64,000 nucleotides of DNA from JAGQIB01 sp041393395 (GTDB lineage Bacteria; ARS69): the NCBI GenBank assembly GCA_041393395.1, contig JAWKKG010000002.1:62001-126000 (forward strand), read 5' to 3'. Below the pieces are notes generated by a model. That model saw nothing but the letters and a program-made list of their open reading frames with translations, had not been told where the DNA came from and made no database searches. A program made the position numbers and the translations under genes. Positions 57,874 through 64,000 of the stretch are shown here, piece after piece; positions within the stretch are counted from its first letter, which is position 1, and every line of letters starts with the position of its first letter.

Positions 57874-58122
57874 GTGTCGGACCCCGCCGCCCCCGCGTTC
57901 GTCGTGGACGCCCGGGGCCTGCTCTGCCCGCTCCCGGTCGTGAAGCTGGGCCAGGCGGCCCGGTCGCAGCCGCCCGGCTCGGTGCTCCTGCTGCTGGCGA
58001 CGGACGAGCAGGCCGAGGAAGACGTGCGCCTGTGGGCCCGCGGCGGCGGCCACGCCGTCCTGGCGGTGGAGACTGAGGATGAAATCATCCGAATCACGGT
58101 GAAGTGCACGGCAGCGCGCTGA
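57874..58122 (+). CDS. TusA-family sulfur carrier protein
   Basis: 82 residues. The conserved N-terminus VVDARGLLCPLPVVKL has the persulfide Cys18 in CPLP, the defining TusA/SirA motif. The closing alpha/beta elements (VLLLLATDEQAEEDVRLWAR, AVLAVETEDEIIRITVKC) fit the family. It relays sulfur to partners such as tRNA thiolation enzymes, so a link to the ThiI-like gene at 40978 is possible. GTG at 57874 follows GGAGGGAGG. A TAGACT at 57826 may be its -10. Confidence 0.88.
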   Translation: MSDPAAPAFVVDARGLLCPLPVVKLGQAARSQPPGSVLLLLATDEQAEEDVRLWARGGGHAVLAVETEDEIIRITVKCTAAR

Positions 58123-58240
58123 CCGGTCGCCCCGGCCCGGCCGGCTCCATCGAAAATTCTGCAAGCGGAGTTCAAGTCCGCCGGAAGAACCACCGATCAA
58201 CGCGAACGGTAGGGAATCCCGGAGCCGAAGGAGGACTCTG

Positions 58241-60289
58241 ATGCGATCCGTTCGTCTTTCGAGCCTGCTCGCGATCTTCGCGCTGCTGCTCGCCCCCCTG
58301 ACCGCCGCGCACGCGGCGTCGTCCCTGGATGGAACGCGCGGACTGCTGCGCGTCCACTCCGCCGACATGCACACGCCCGGCTACATCGCGGGCACGGTCC
58401 ATGGTCTCTATTCCCGCTCGACGTACAACTCGATCGAGTCGCCGCGCGGCTTCCCGGAAACGGTGAAGTTCGGTGCCGGCACGCTCTCGTTCGCGTACGC
58501 GCCGACGCCGTACGCGGAGCTCGCGCTCCGCGGCACGCTGGAGAGTCAGTTCGTGGACTCCGAGCCGGCGACGTTCAGCGACAAGCAGTACGGAATCTCC
58601 GGCGTGGGCTTCAATCTCAAGGCGCTCATCACGCCGGCGGATCAGAAGCAGTGGATGCTCGGCGGCGAGCTCGGTCTCGCGTCGTCGGCCGGGAGTCTGG
58701 ACGCGCTGACCGGCAGCTGGGACTACGACGGCATGGACATCTCCGGCCGTCTGAACCTGACGTACCAGCAGCTGCGCGCCGAGGACCAGAAGGCCGCCCT
58801 GCGCATGCACATGAACGCGGGCTACCTCGCCCGCACGTCGCAGTACGACGCGACGGCCGCCGCGTTCACGTCGATCGGCGGCACGCCGGATCGCTCGCGT
58901 CTGCACGGCGATCAGTTCCTGTACGGCATGGGCCTCGAGTTGCCGGTGCCGCAGGGCTGGACGCTGTTCACCGAGTGGAGCGGCGAGTACGACACCGAGT
59001 CGAACGCGGACTTCATGGACAACCCGATGCGCGTGACGCCGGGCCTGCGCTGGTCGAATCCGGCGAGCTCGTTCACGTTCACGGGCGGCGTGGAACTCTC
59101 GATGGCGAACGAGAACGCCGGCCCCGGCTGGCAGGTCATCACGGGCCTCGCGTTCGGCGGCTACGTCGCACCGGTCAAGGGCCTGCTCCGCGGCATCATC
59201 CGCGACGCCGACACGGGTCAGCCGCTGAACGGCGTGCGCGTGTCGGTCCGCAACTCGGCCGACATCCCGGCGGAGTCCGATCCGGACGGCCGCTTCCAGT
59301 CCGAGCTGCCGGAGGGCTACGCGGTCCTCGAGCTCGCCGCCGAGGGCTACAACCCGAAGACCCGGGTGGTGGAGATCAAGGGACACGAGTCCCAGGACTT
59401 CGACTTCACGCTCGCGAAGCGCAACGTTCTCGGTTCGGTGCGCGGTCGCATCCGCGACGCCGAGACCGGCGAGCCGCTGTTCGCGCGCGTTCGCGTGGCC
59501 GGCACCGAGAACTGGATCGAGTCCGATCCGTCCACCGGTTCGTTCGCGCTCGAGAACGTGCAGGAAGGCGATCAGCGTCTCGAGGTCGACGCGCGCAGCT
59601 ACGAGGGCCGCACCGTGATGGCGCGGGTCGTGGCCGGCGACGTGGTGGCCCAGGACGTCTCGCTGAGCCGTGATCGCAACGCGATGATGGGAGTGCTCTC
59701 CGGTCAGGTCCGCGCGAAGTCGACGGGCGTGGCCGTGGCGGCGCAGGTCACCGCGCGCGGCAAGGACACGATCGTCGCCGACGTGGATCCGGAGACCGGT
59801 CTGTACGAGCTCGAGCTCGAGGACGGCACCTGGAACCTTTCCGTGACGAGCCCCGGCTACGTCGCGGAGGTGCAGAGCGTGGAGATCGGCGCCAAGGAGG
59901 CTTCGGTCCGGAACTTCGATCTGCGGGAGCTCCCGAAGAAGATGACGCTCAAGGGCGTGTACTTCGATTCCGGCACGGCCACGATCAAGCGTGAGTCGTT
60001 CGCGGTCCTCGAGGACGCGGCGAGCTTCCTGCTCCAGAACGACGCGCTGCAGGTCGTGATCGAGGGGCACACGGACAGCACGGGCTCCACGGACACGAAC
60101 CTCGCACTGTCGCAGCGCCGCGCCGACGCGGTGCTGAAGTACCTCGTGGTCAACCACGGGGTCGAGCCCGGGCGCCTCTCCGCGCGGGGACTCGGTCCGC
60201 AGGAGCCGATCGCGAGCAACGACACGCCGGACGGCCGCGCGCTGAACCGTCGAATCGAGTTCCGTATCGAGGAGATGGAGCACCGCTAG
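58241..60289 (+). CDS. Outer-membrane barrel with three regulatory-type Ig repeats and OmpA domain
   Basis: 682 residues. Signal peptide at 1-25 (LLAIFALLLAPLTAAHA). An N-terminal beta-barrel-like region (about 30-310) is followed by three tandem CarboxypepD-reg-type repeats: GIIRDADTGQPLNGVRVSV, GRIRDAETGEPLFARVRVA, GQVRAKSTGVAVAAQVTA. The C-terminal OmpA domain (about 565-680) has VYFDSGTATIKRES, VVIEGHTDSTGSTDTNLALSQRRADAVLKYL and the ALNRRIEFRI end. It links outer membrane to peptidoglycan while presenting Ig repeats, probably in the periplasm. ATG at 58241 with AGGAGG upstream. A terminator follows. Confidence 0.85.
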   Translation: MRSVRLSSLLAIFALLLAPLTAAHAASSLDGTRGLLRVHSADMHTPGYIAGTVHGLYSRSTYNSIESPRGFPETVKFGAGTLSFAYAPTPYAELALRGTLESQFVDSEPATFSDKQYGISGVGFNLKALITPADQKQWMLGGELGLASSAGSLDALTGSWDYDGMDISGRLNLTYQQLRAEDQKAALRMHMNAGYLARTSQYDATAAAFTSIGGTPDRSRLHGDQFLYGMGLELPVPQGWTLFTEWSGEYDTESNADFMDNPMRVTPGLRWSNPASSFTFTGGVELSMANENAGPGWQVITGLAFGGYVAPVKGLLRGIIRDADTGQPLNGVRVSVRNSADIPAESDPDGRFQSELPEGYAVLELAAEGYNPKTRVVEIKGHESQDFDFTLAKRNVLGSVRGRIRDAETGEPLFARVRVAGTENWIESDPSTGSFALENVQEGDQRLEVDARSYEGRTVMARVVAGDVVAQDVSLSRDRNAMMGVLSGQVRAKSTGVAVAAQVTARGKDTIVADVDPETGLYELELEDGTWNLSVTSPGYVAEVQSVEIGAKEASVRNFDLRELPKKMTLKGVYFDSGTATIKRESFAVLEDAASFLLQNDALQVVIEGHTDSTGSTDTNLALSQRRADAVLKYLVVNHGVEPGRLSARGLGPQEPIASNDTPDGRALNRRIEFRIEEMEHR

Positions 60290-60314
60290 GCGGATCGTCG
60301 CGGGATTTCCTCCG

Positions 60315-60350
60315 GGCCCCGTCGCGCGAGTCGCGGCGGGGCCTTCCCGT
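60315..60350 (+). terminator. Terminator after the OmpA-type gene
   Basis: GGCCCCGTCGCG (60315-60326) pairs with its complement around a 5-nt loop to 60343, one wobble; TTCCCGTGT follows. It could also act for the convergent 60379 gene. Confidence 0.6.
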
Positions 60351-60378
60351 GTCTCGCGCGGTCAGGGCGCGGACGCGC

Positions 60379-61980
60379 CTACCAGCGGGCGCGGAGCGAG
60401 ACGTCGGCGGCGAAGCCTCGACGGTCCGCCCCGGTCACGTTCGCCGCGTTCTGCAGATCGAGCGCGCCGACCCGCACGACGGACCGCAGCGCGTCGCGCC
60501 AGAGGCTCTCCACGCGAACGTGAGGGAACACCCGGCGCTCCACCGGATCGGTCAACGTCGCGCCGGCGGAGCGCGTCTCGGCGGTGTCCGGGTCCCAGAA
60601 CTCGCCGACCGGACTCGCGCCGCGTCGCCGCCAGTCCACGCCGACGCCGACCCGCAGATCGGGGGAGAGGTCGCGGTCCACGGCGACCCGGCCGCGCTCG
60701 ACGTCCGGGCCGTCGCCGTAGCCGAGCGGCACGCCGTCCTGGATCAGGTTCGCGTCGTAGAACACGGCGTACGTCCAGCGGTACACCTTCGCCATCTCCG
60801 CGCGGGCTGACGTCGCGCCGCCGGCGACCCAACCGCTCCAGCCGAGCCCCGCGAGCCAACCGATGCGGTCCGGCTGCGACGCGGACTCGGTGGCGAAGTC
60901 GTCGATCAGGAGCTGGCCGTCGAGACGGAGTCCGTGGCCCGGCCGCCACGCGAAGTCGCCGGCGATCGCGATGTTGTTGCGGTGCGGCGTGACCGGGGTG
61001 CCGGGCGTGGACGTGCGATCGTGCAGTCGCTGCACGAGCGTGTACGGGATCAAGCCCATGACGTAGAGGAGATCCGGCGCGGACGACCGGTACGCCGCGC
61101 ACTCGGCGATGCCGACCCGCAACCGCGAACCGAACGCGACCTCGATCCGGTGGCCCGAGAACCAGCGCTGCTCCGGCAGGTGCAGGGCCGCCGTCGTGGA
61201 CACGAAGCGGAATCGCTGGCCGAACGTCCGCGCCCACGCGATCTCGGGGTAGGGGAACGCGGCGTCCGACAGCAGCAACGTGCCGGTGTCGCCCGGCCCC
61301 CAGCGGTTCGTGCCGAGTCCGAGTCGGATGTCCGCCGCCGCCGTCCGGAACGAGACGTAGGCGTCGCGCACGGACAGGTACGCATCCGTGTTCTTGACGA
61401 TGGAATCGCCGAGCGGGTCCGAGTCCACGATGTTCTCGATCCCGAGCTCCGCGCGCGCGAACGTCCGGTCGCCGGGGTAGACGCGCACCGTGGCGGCGGC
61501 GATCGAGCCGGGCGCCAGCTCGCCGCGGTCCTCGTCCACCGACCAGGCGGCGCGGATCTCGCCGCGGATGCGAACCAGCGCATCGTCTTCGCGGAGCTCG
61601 ATCAGAGGCGACGTCGCCTCGGTCGCCGGCTCGCCGAGCGCGGCGCGTTCGAACGCGAGCTCGCGCCGCAGCCGGACCGCCGACGGCCGGGAGGCGAGAT
61701 CGGGTCGCGCGCGCAGAGTTCGCTCGAGGGCCGCCGCGACGTCCCCGCGGGGCAGCGGGCGCGTGAACAGCGGCAGGTCCGTGAGTCCGCCGAGGTTCCA
61801 GAGATCCTCGAGATCCCGCCAGGCGGGATCCTCGGCGGGGAGGAACTCCGCGGGCAGGGTCGGCGCGTCCTCGGCACTCGCCGGCGCTCCCGCGAGCGCG
61901 AGAACCGCCCCACCGAGCACGAGGCCGAAGCGCCCTGCCCGAACGCGGAACCCGTTGCGGGAACGTCGGAAGGGAAGCAT
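60379..61980 (-). CDS. Outer-membrane beta-barrel, capsule assembly Wzi-like
   Basis: 533 residues. Signal peptide at about 1-36 (GLVLGGAVLALAGAPASA). A helical region (about 40-110) is followed by a barrel of alternating strands, with YVSFRTAAADIRLGLGTNRWGPGDTGTLLLSDAAFPYPEI and NIAIAGDFAWRPGHGLRLDGQLLIDD resembling the Wzi/capsule-assembly family, whose members hold capsule polysaccharide on the surface. The chain ends with an aromatic residue (LRARW), as barrel proteins do for BAM recognition. ATG at 61980 is chosen because a near-consensus promoter places transcription start on it. The in-frame TTG at 62016 is the -35 box itself. Confidence 0.8.
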   Translation of the reverse strand: MLPFRRSRNGFRVRAGRFGLVLGGAVLALAGAPASAEDAPTLPAEFLPAEDPAWRDLEDLWNLGGLTDLPLFTRPLPRGDVAAALERTLRARPDLASRPSAVRLRRELAFERAALGEPATEATSPLIELREDDALVRIRGEIRAAWSVDEDRGELAPGSIAAATVRVYPGDRTFARAELGIENIVDSDPLGDSIVKNTDAYLSVRDAYVSFRTAAADIRLGLGTNRWGPGDTGTLLLSDAAFPYPEIAWARTFGQRFRFVSTTAALHLPEQRWFSGHRIEVAFGSRLRVGIAECAAYRSSAPDLLYVMGLIPYTLVQRLHDRTSTPGTPVTPHRNNIAIAGDFAWRPGHGLRLDGQLLIDDFATESASQPDRIGWLAGLGWSGWVAGGATSARAEMAKVYRWTYAVFYDANLIQDGVPLGYGDGPDVERGRVAVDRDLSPDLRVGVGVDWRRRGASPVGEFWDPDTAETRSAGATLTDPVERRVFPHVRVESLWRDALRSVVRVGALDLQNAANVTGADRRGFAADVSLRARW

Positions 61981-61987
61981 ATTGGGC

Positions 61988-62016
61988 ACGCTAGAAAGCC
62001 TCCTGTCGGCTGTCAA
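61988..62016 (-). promoter_or_regulatory. Near-consensus promoter of the Wzi-like gene, predicted leaderless
   Basis: On the minus strand: TTGACA (62016-62011, perfect), 17-nt spacer, TAGCGT (61993-61988). The -10 ends 7 nt before the ATG at 61980. An AGGAGG lies inside the spacer and so would not be in the transcript. Confidence 0.65.
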
Positions 62017-62124
62017 GCGAAGCCCGATCGAGTGCTCCCGCGCCCCTCGGGTCGCGTTCGCCCGTCACCCGGTCGGCGAGCCCCGAGTCGACGTCCACCG
62101 AGCGAAGTGCTCCGGGAGATCCCG

Positions 62125-62922
62125 ATGTCGCGTATCCGGCCTGTGTGGCCCCGCGTCCTCCTCGCGCTGCTTCTCGGCGTCGTCGCGATCGGCGCCGCGC
62201 GATCCGCCGGCGCGGAGACGGTGCGGGAAGCCGTGCTCGCGAGCAAGTACCAGACCGGCGACTACGCGGTGTACCTCGGATGGCATCGCCCGAACGACTG
62301 GCAGTTCGAAGAGCACGGAACGTCGGCGTTCCCGTTCGGCATCAAGGTGCGCTTCCGCCTCGCGGACGAAGGCTGGCTCGCGCACCTGCGCCTCGAGGGC
62401 GACGTCACGTACTGGCGCCGCGCGAACGACCCCTCGATCGTGATCACCGCGTTCCAGCAGCCGGAGTTCGATGCGCTCACGCTCGGCACCACCCTGCAGT
62501 ACGTGCTGCCGCGCATGGGGTGGGTCGAGCCGTACGTCGCAGGCGGACTCTCGCTCACGTCGCAATCGAACGACTTCTTCGTGTTCCGCCCGGACGTCTA
62601 CGAGGTGCAGCCGAGCAACCCCGATCAATTCGCGCTGGCGAGCTGGAAGCGCTTCGACGCCGGCCCGCGCGTGGGCATCGGCTTCGATCTCCAGCTCGGC
62701 ACCCGCGCGTTCCCGTTCCTGGAGTACCGGCACCTGTTCGGCAAGGTCGGGATCTCCGCCCAGGACGTGAAGATCGGCCCGCTGAGTCTCGCGTCGCTGG
62801 GGCTCGACGTGGACGACGTGCAGACGCTGCCCGACGACCCCGAGGTGGGAGGTCGTCCGTTCTCGCACGAGTACGACTGGGGCGGGCCCGAGGTGGTCGT
62901 CGGATTGAAGATCCTGTTCTGA
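62125..62922 (+). CDS. Outer-membrane beta-barrel protein (small)
   Basis: 265 residues. Signal peptide at 1-29 (VLLALLLGVVAIGAARSAGA). Alternating strands with aromatic girdle residues (YAVYLGWHRPNDW, IKVRFRLADEGWLAHLRLEGDVTYW, LQYVLPRMGWVEPYVAGG, RVGIGFDLQLGTRAFPFLEYRHLFG) and an acidic loop near the end suggest an eight-stranded barrel of the OmpW/OmpA-barrel type. It closes with VVVGLKILF, an aromatic-terminated barrel signal. ATG at 62125 follows GGGAGA. The -35 of the next gene's promoter lies inside its last codons. Confidence 0.75.
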   Translation: MSRIRPVWPRVLLALLLGVVAIGAARSAGAETVREAVLASKYQTGDYAVYLGWHRPNDWQFEEHGTSAFPFGIKVRFRLADEGWLAHLRLEGDVTYWRRANDPSIVITAFQQPEFDALTLGTTLQYVLPRMGWVEPYVAGGLSLTSQSNDFFVFRPDVYEVQPSNPDQFALASWKRFDAGPRVGIGFDLQLGTRAFPFLEYRHLFGKVGISAQDVKIGPLSLASLGLDVDDVQTLPDDPEVGGRPFSHEYDWGGPEVVVGLKILF

Positions 62923-62933
62923 TCGGCTAGACT
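62905..62933 (+). promoter_or_regulatory. Promoter of the UPF0173 gene inside the preceding ORF end
   Basis: TTGAAG (62905-62910), 17-nt spacer, TAGACT (62928-62933). The -35 and most of the spacer lie in the last codons of the barrel gene. Confidence 0.55.
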
Positions 62934-62995
62934 CGCTCGCGCTCCGCGACGTCCCCCGCTCGTCGCCCCTTCCCGGACCCTCCGGAGGCCGAACC

Positions 62996-63655
62996 ATGGA
63001 GATCCAGTACCTGGGGCACTCCGCGTTCGCGGTGCGGCTCGGCTCGGGCCGTCGGCTCGCGGTCGACCCGTTCCTGACCGGCAATCCGAAGGCGGCCGCG
63101 ACGCCGGCCGACCTCGAGGACTGCGACACGGTGCTCGTCACGCACGACCACGGCGACCATGTCGGCGACGCGTTCCCGCTGTGCAAGAAGACCGGCGCCA
63201 CGCTGGTGGCGATGTTCGAGGTGGCCGAGAACGCGGCGGCCGAGGGCGTGAAGGCCGAGCCCATGGGAGTCGGCGGCGCGATCGCGCTCGGCGACGTCGT
63301 GGTGAACATGGTCAACGCCCAGCACTCCGCCGCCAGCGGCCACGCGGCCGGCTTCGTGCTCGAGGCGGAGGGCCGCAATCTGTACTTCTCGGGGGATACG
63401 GGGCTGTTCGGGGACATGCGCCTGATCGGCGAGATCTGGCCTCTGGACCTCGCGGTGCTCCCGGTGGGGGACCGGTTCACGATGGGACCGAAGCTCGCGG
63501 CCCGCGCGGTGGAGTTCCTCGGACCGGAACACGTGATACCCTGTCACTACGGAACGTTCTCCCTGCTCCGACCCGACGCGAGCGAGTTCGTGACACGGGT
63601 CGGGAACCGAGCGAAGGTGCACGCCCTGACCCCAGGGGAGTCCCTGTCCCTTTGA
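62996..63655 (+). CDS. UPF0173-type metal-dependent hydrolase (metallo-beta-lactamase fold)
   Basis: 219 residues, cytosolic. The compact metallo-beta-lactamase fold of the UPF0173/YtkL type is evident: MEIQYLGHSAFAV at the start, the metal motif VTHDHGDHVGDAF, NAQHSAASGHAAGFVL, the LYFSGDTGLFGDM Asp, and the closing HVIPCHYGTF His. Complete metal ligands imply activity. The substrate is not known for the family. ATG at 62996 follows CGGAGG. The next gene starts 23 nt after its stop or overlaps it. Confidence 0.9.
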   Translation: MEIQYLGHSAFAVRLGSGRRLAVDPFLTGNPKAAATPADLEDCDTVLVTHDHGDHVGDAFPLCKKTGATLVAMFEVAENAAAEGVKAEPMGVGGAIALGDVVVNMVNAQHSAASGHAAGFVLEAEGRNLYFSGDTGLFGDMRLIGEIWPLDLAVLPVGDRFTMGPKLAARAVEFLGPEHVIPCHYGTFSLLRPDASEFVTRVGNRAKVHALTPGESLSL

Positions 63656-63678
63656 CCCCGTCCCCGCGGAAGTTCTCG

Positions 63679-64000
63679 ATGTCCGGATTCCTGCACCGCG
63701 CCCTCGTCTGCGGAGTGGCGGCCCTCGGCCTCGCGACTCCGGCCGAGGCGGCCATCCGTCGCGTCCCGACCGACTTCGTGACCCTGTTCCAGGCGATCTT
63801 CGAATCCGCGCCGGGAGATACGGTCCAGGTCGTGGGGAACGGCGGCGCGACCTTCCATCACGCGCAGCTCACGTTCGACAAGGACCTCACGATCCAGGGG
63901 GGATGGCGCGCGGATTTCGCGGTGCGCGACCCCGAGGTCTACGTGACGGTCGTTCGCGACACGACGAATCTGTACAACAAGGCCCTGTTCCTCGTGGAGG
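63679..64000 (+). CDS. Secreted protein, N-terminal part (runs off window)
   Basis: The ATG at 63679 begins MSGFLHRALVCGVAALGLAT with cleavage near PAEAA. An upstream in-frame TTG at 63652 overlaps the previous stop (TTGA) and is an alternative start, as seen in other genes here. The visible mature part (PTDFVTLFQAIFESAPGDTVQVVG, LTFDKDLTIQGGWRADFAV) is the opening of a parallel beta-helix protein like the one at 47881. The C-terminus, and so any sorting motif, lies beyond the window. Confidence 0.75.
   Translation, partial: MSGFLHRALVCGVAALGLATPAEAAIRRVPTDFVTLFQAIFESAPGDTVQVVGNGGATFHHAQLTFDKDLTIQGGWRADFAVRDPEVYVTVVRDTTNLYNKALFLVE

Noticed and set aside
1..64000. CRISPR arrays, insertion sequences, prophage genes and further tRNAs
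   Set aside because: No regularly spaced repeats, transposase or integrase motifs, phage structural genes or second cloverleaf were seen on reading both strands.

Overview
The window reads as a contiguous chromosomal segment of a high-GC, Gram-negative-type (two-membrane) bacterium. It carries a complete Tol-Pal cluster, several outer-membrane beta-barrel candidates and many signal-peptide proteins. Four large secreted proteins end in a FlgD-like Ig domain of the kind used as a C-terminal sorting domain in the FCB superphylum (Bacteroidota, Eisenbacteria, Krumholzibacteriota and relatives). That feature, the GC content and the mix of LVIVD-propeller, FG-GAP, CHRD and beta-helix proteins suggest a Candidatus Eisenbacteria-like or neighbouring lineage. 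This is inference: no rRNA or standard phylogenetic marker set is present. I see no insertion sequence, prophage, CRISPR array or integrase.

Layout. 1-900: end of tpiA, secG and tRNA-Leu(GAG), closed by a palindromic terminator. 0.9-5.2 kb: an aldehyde dehydrogenase, a small secreted protein, and a minus-strand pair (aminotransferase plus left-handed beta-helix acyltransferase). 5.4-9.3 kb: ornithine aminotransferase, two tandem paralogous secreted proteins and an EamA exporter. 9.3-11.8 kb: an LVIVD-repeat secreted protein. 11.8-18.1 kb, minus strand: ptsI-like EI, a DHH phosphoesterase, korA, korB and a DUF2203 protein in one run. 18.2-23.3 kb: cobalamin adenosyltransferase, then tolQ-tolR-tolA/tonB-tolB-pal and a LysM lipoprotein in the usual CpoB slot. 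23.3-28.8 kb: an unresolved minus-strand membrane protein, a membrane sulfatase-fold enzyme, a MocR-like regulator that lacks the PLP lysine, and a divergent secreted CHAT-fold protein that lacks its catalytic residues. 28.9-34.8 kb: glnA, then pruA, a DinB-like protein, an unknown protein and an ALDH7-type dehydrogenase, tightly coupled. 34.8-44.1 kb: sensor-like protein, GT39-like glycosyltransferase with TPRs, fumC, a 30-residue membrane peptide coupled to a putP-like symporter, a ThiI-like PP-loop enzyme and a sulfatase-TPR lipoprotein. 44.1-52.0 kb: four secreted proteins (CHRD, LVIVD, beta-helix, FG-GAP). 52.0-64.0 kb: HAD phosphatase, membrane-anchored pseudokinase, a single-fold bacterial histone, rlmN, an SH3 lipoprotein, an orphan histidine kinase, TusA, an OmpA-type protein, two barrel proteins, a UPF0173 hydrolase and the start of another secreted protein.

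How the genes fit together. Amino-acid metabolism recurs: rocD makes glutamate semialdehyde/P5C, pruA oxidises it to glutamate, a putP-like symporter could import proline, glnA assimilates ammonium, and an ALDH7-type enzyme would act on a lysine-derived semialdehyde. KorAB and FumC belong to a TCA-type cycle with ferredoxin-linked 2-oxoacid chemistry.

The most unusual signals are: (i) a short C-terminal motif of the form [ST]-[WF]-x-x-[LV]-[KR]-x-x-[YF]-[RH] on four secreted proteins that do not have the FlgD-like domain, a candidate second sorting tag; (ii) a 58-residue bacterial histone; (iii) a 30-residue membrane peptide translationally coupled to the symporter; (iv) three degenerate enzymes (CHAT, MocR, kinase), two of them divergent neighbours; (v) well-placed promoters whose predicted start sites fall on the start codon, implying leaderless mRNAs.
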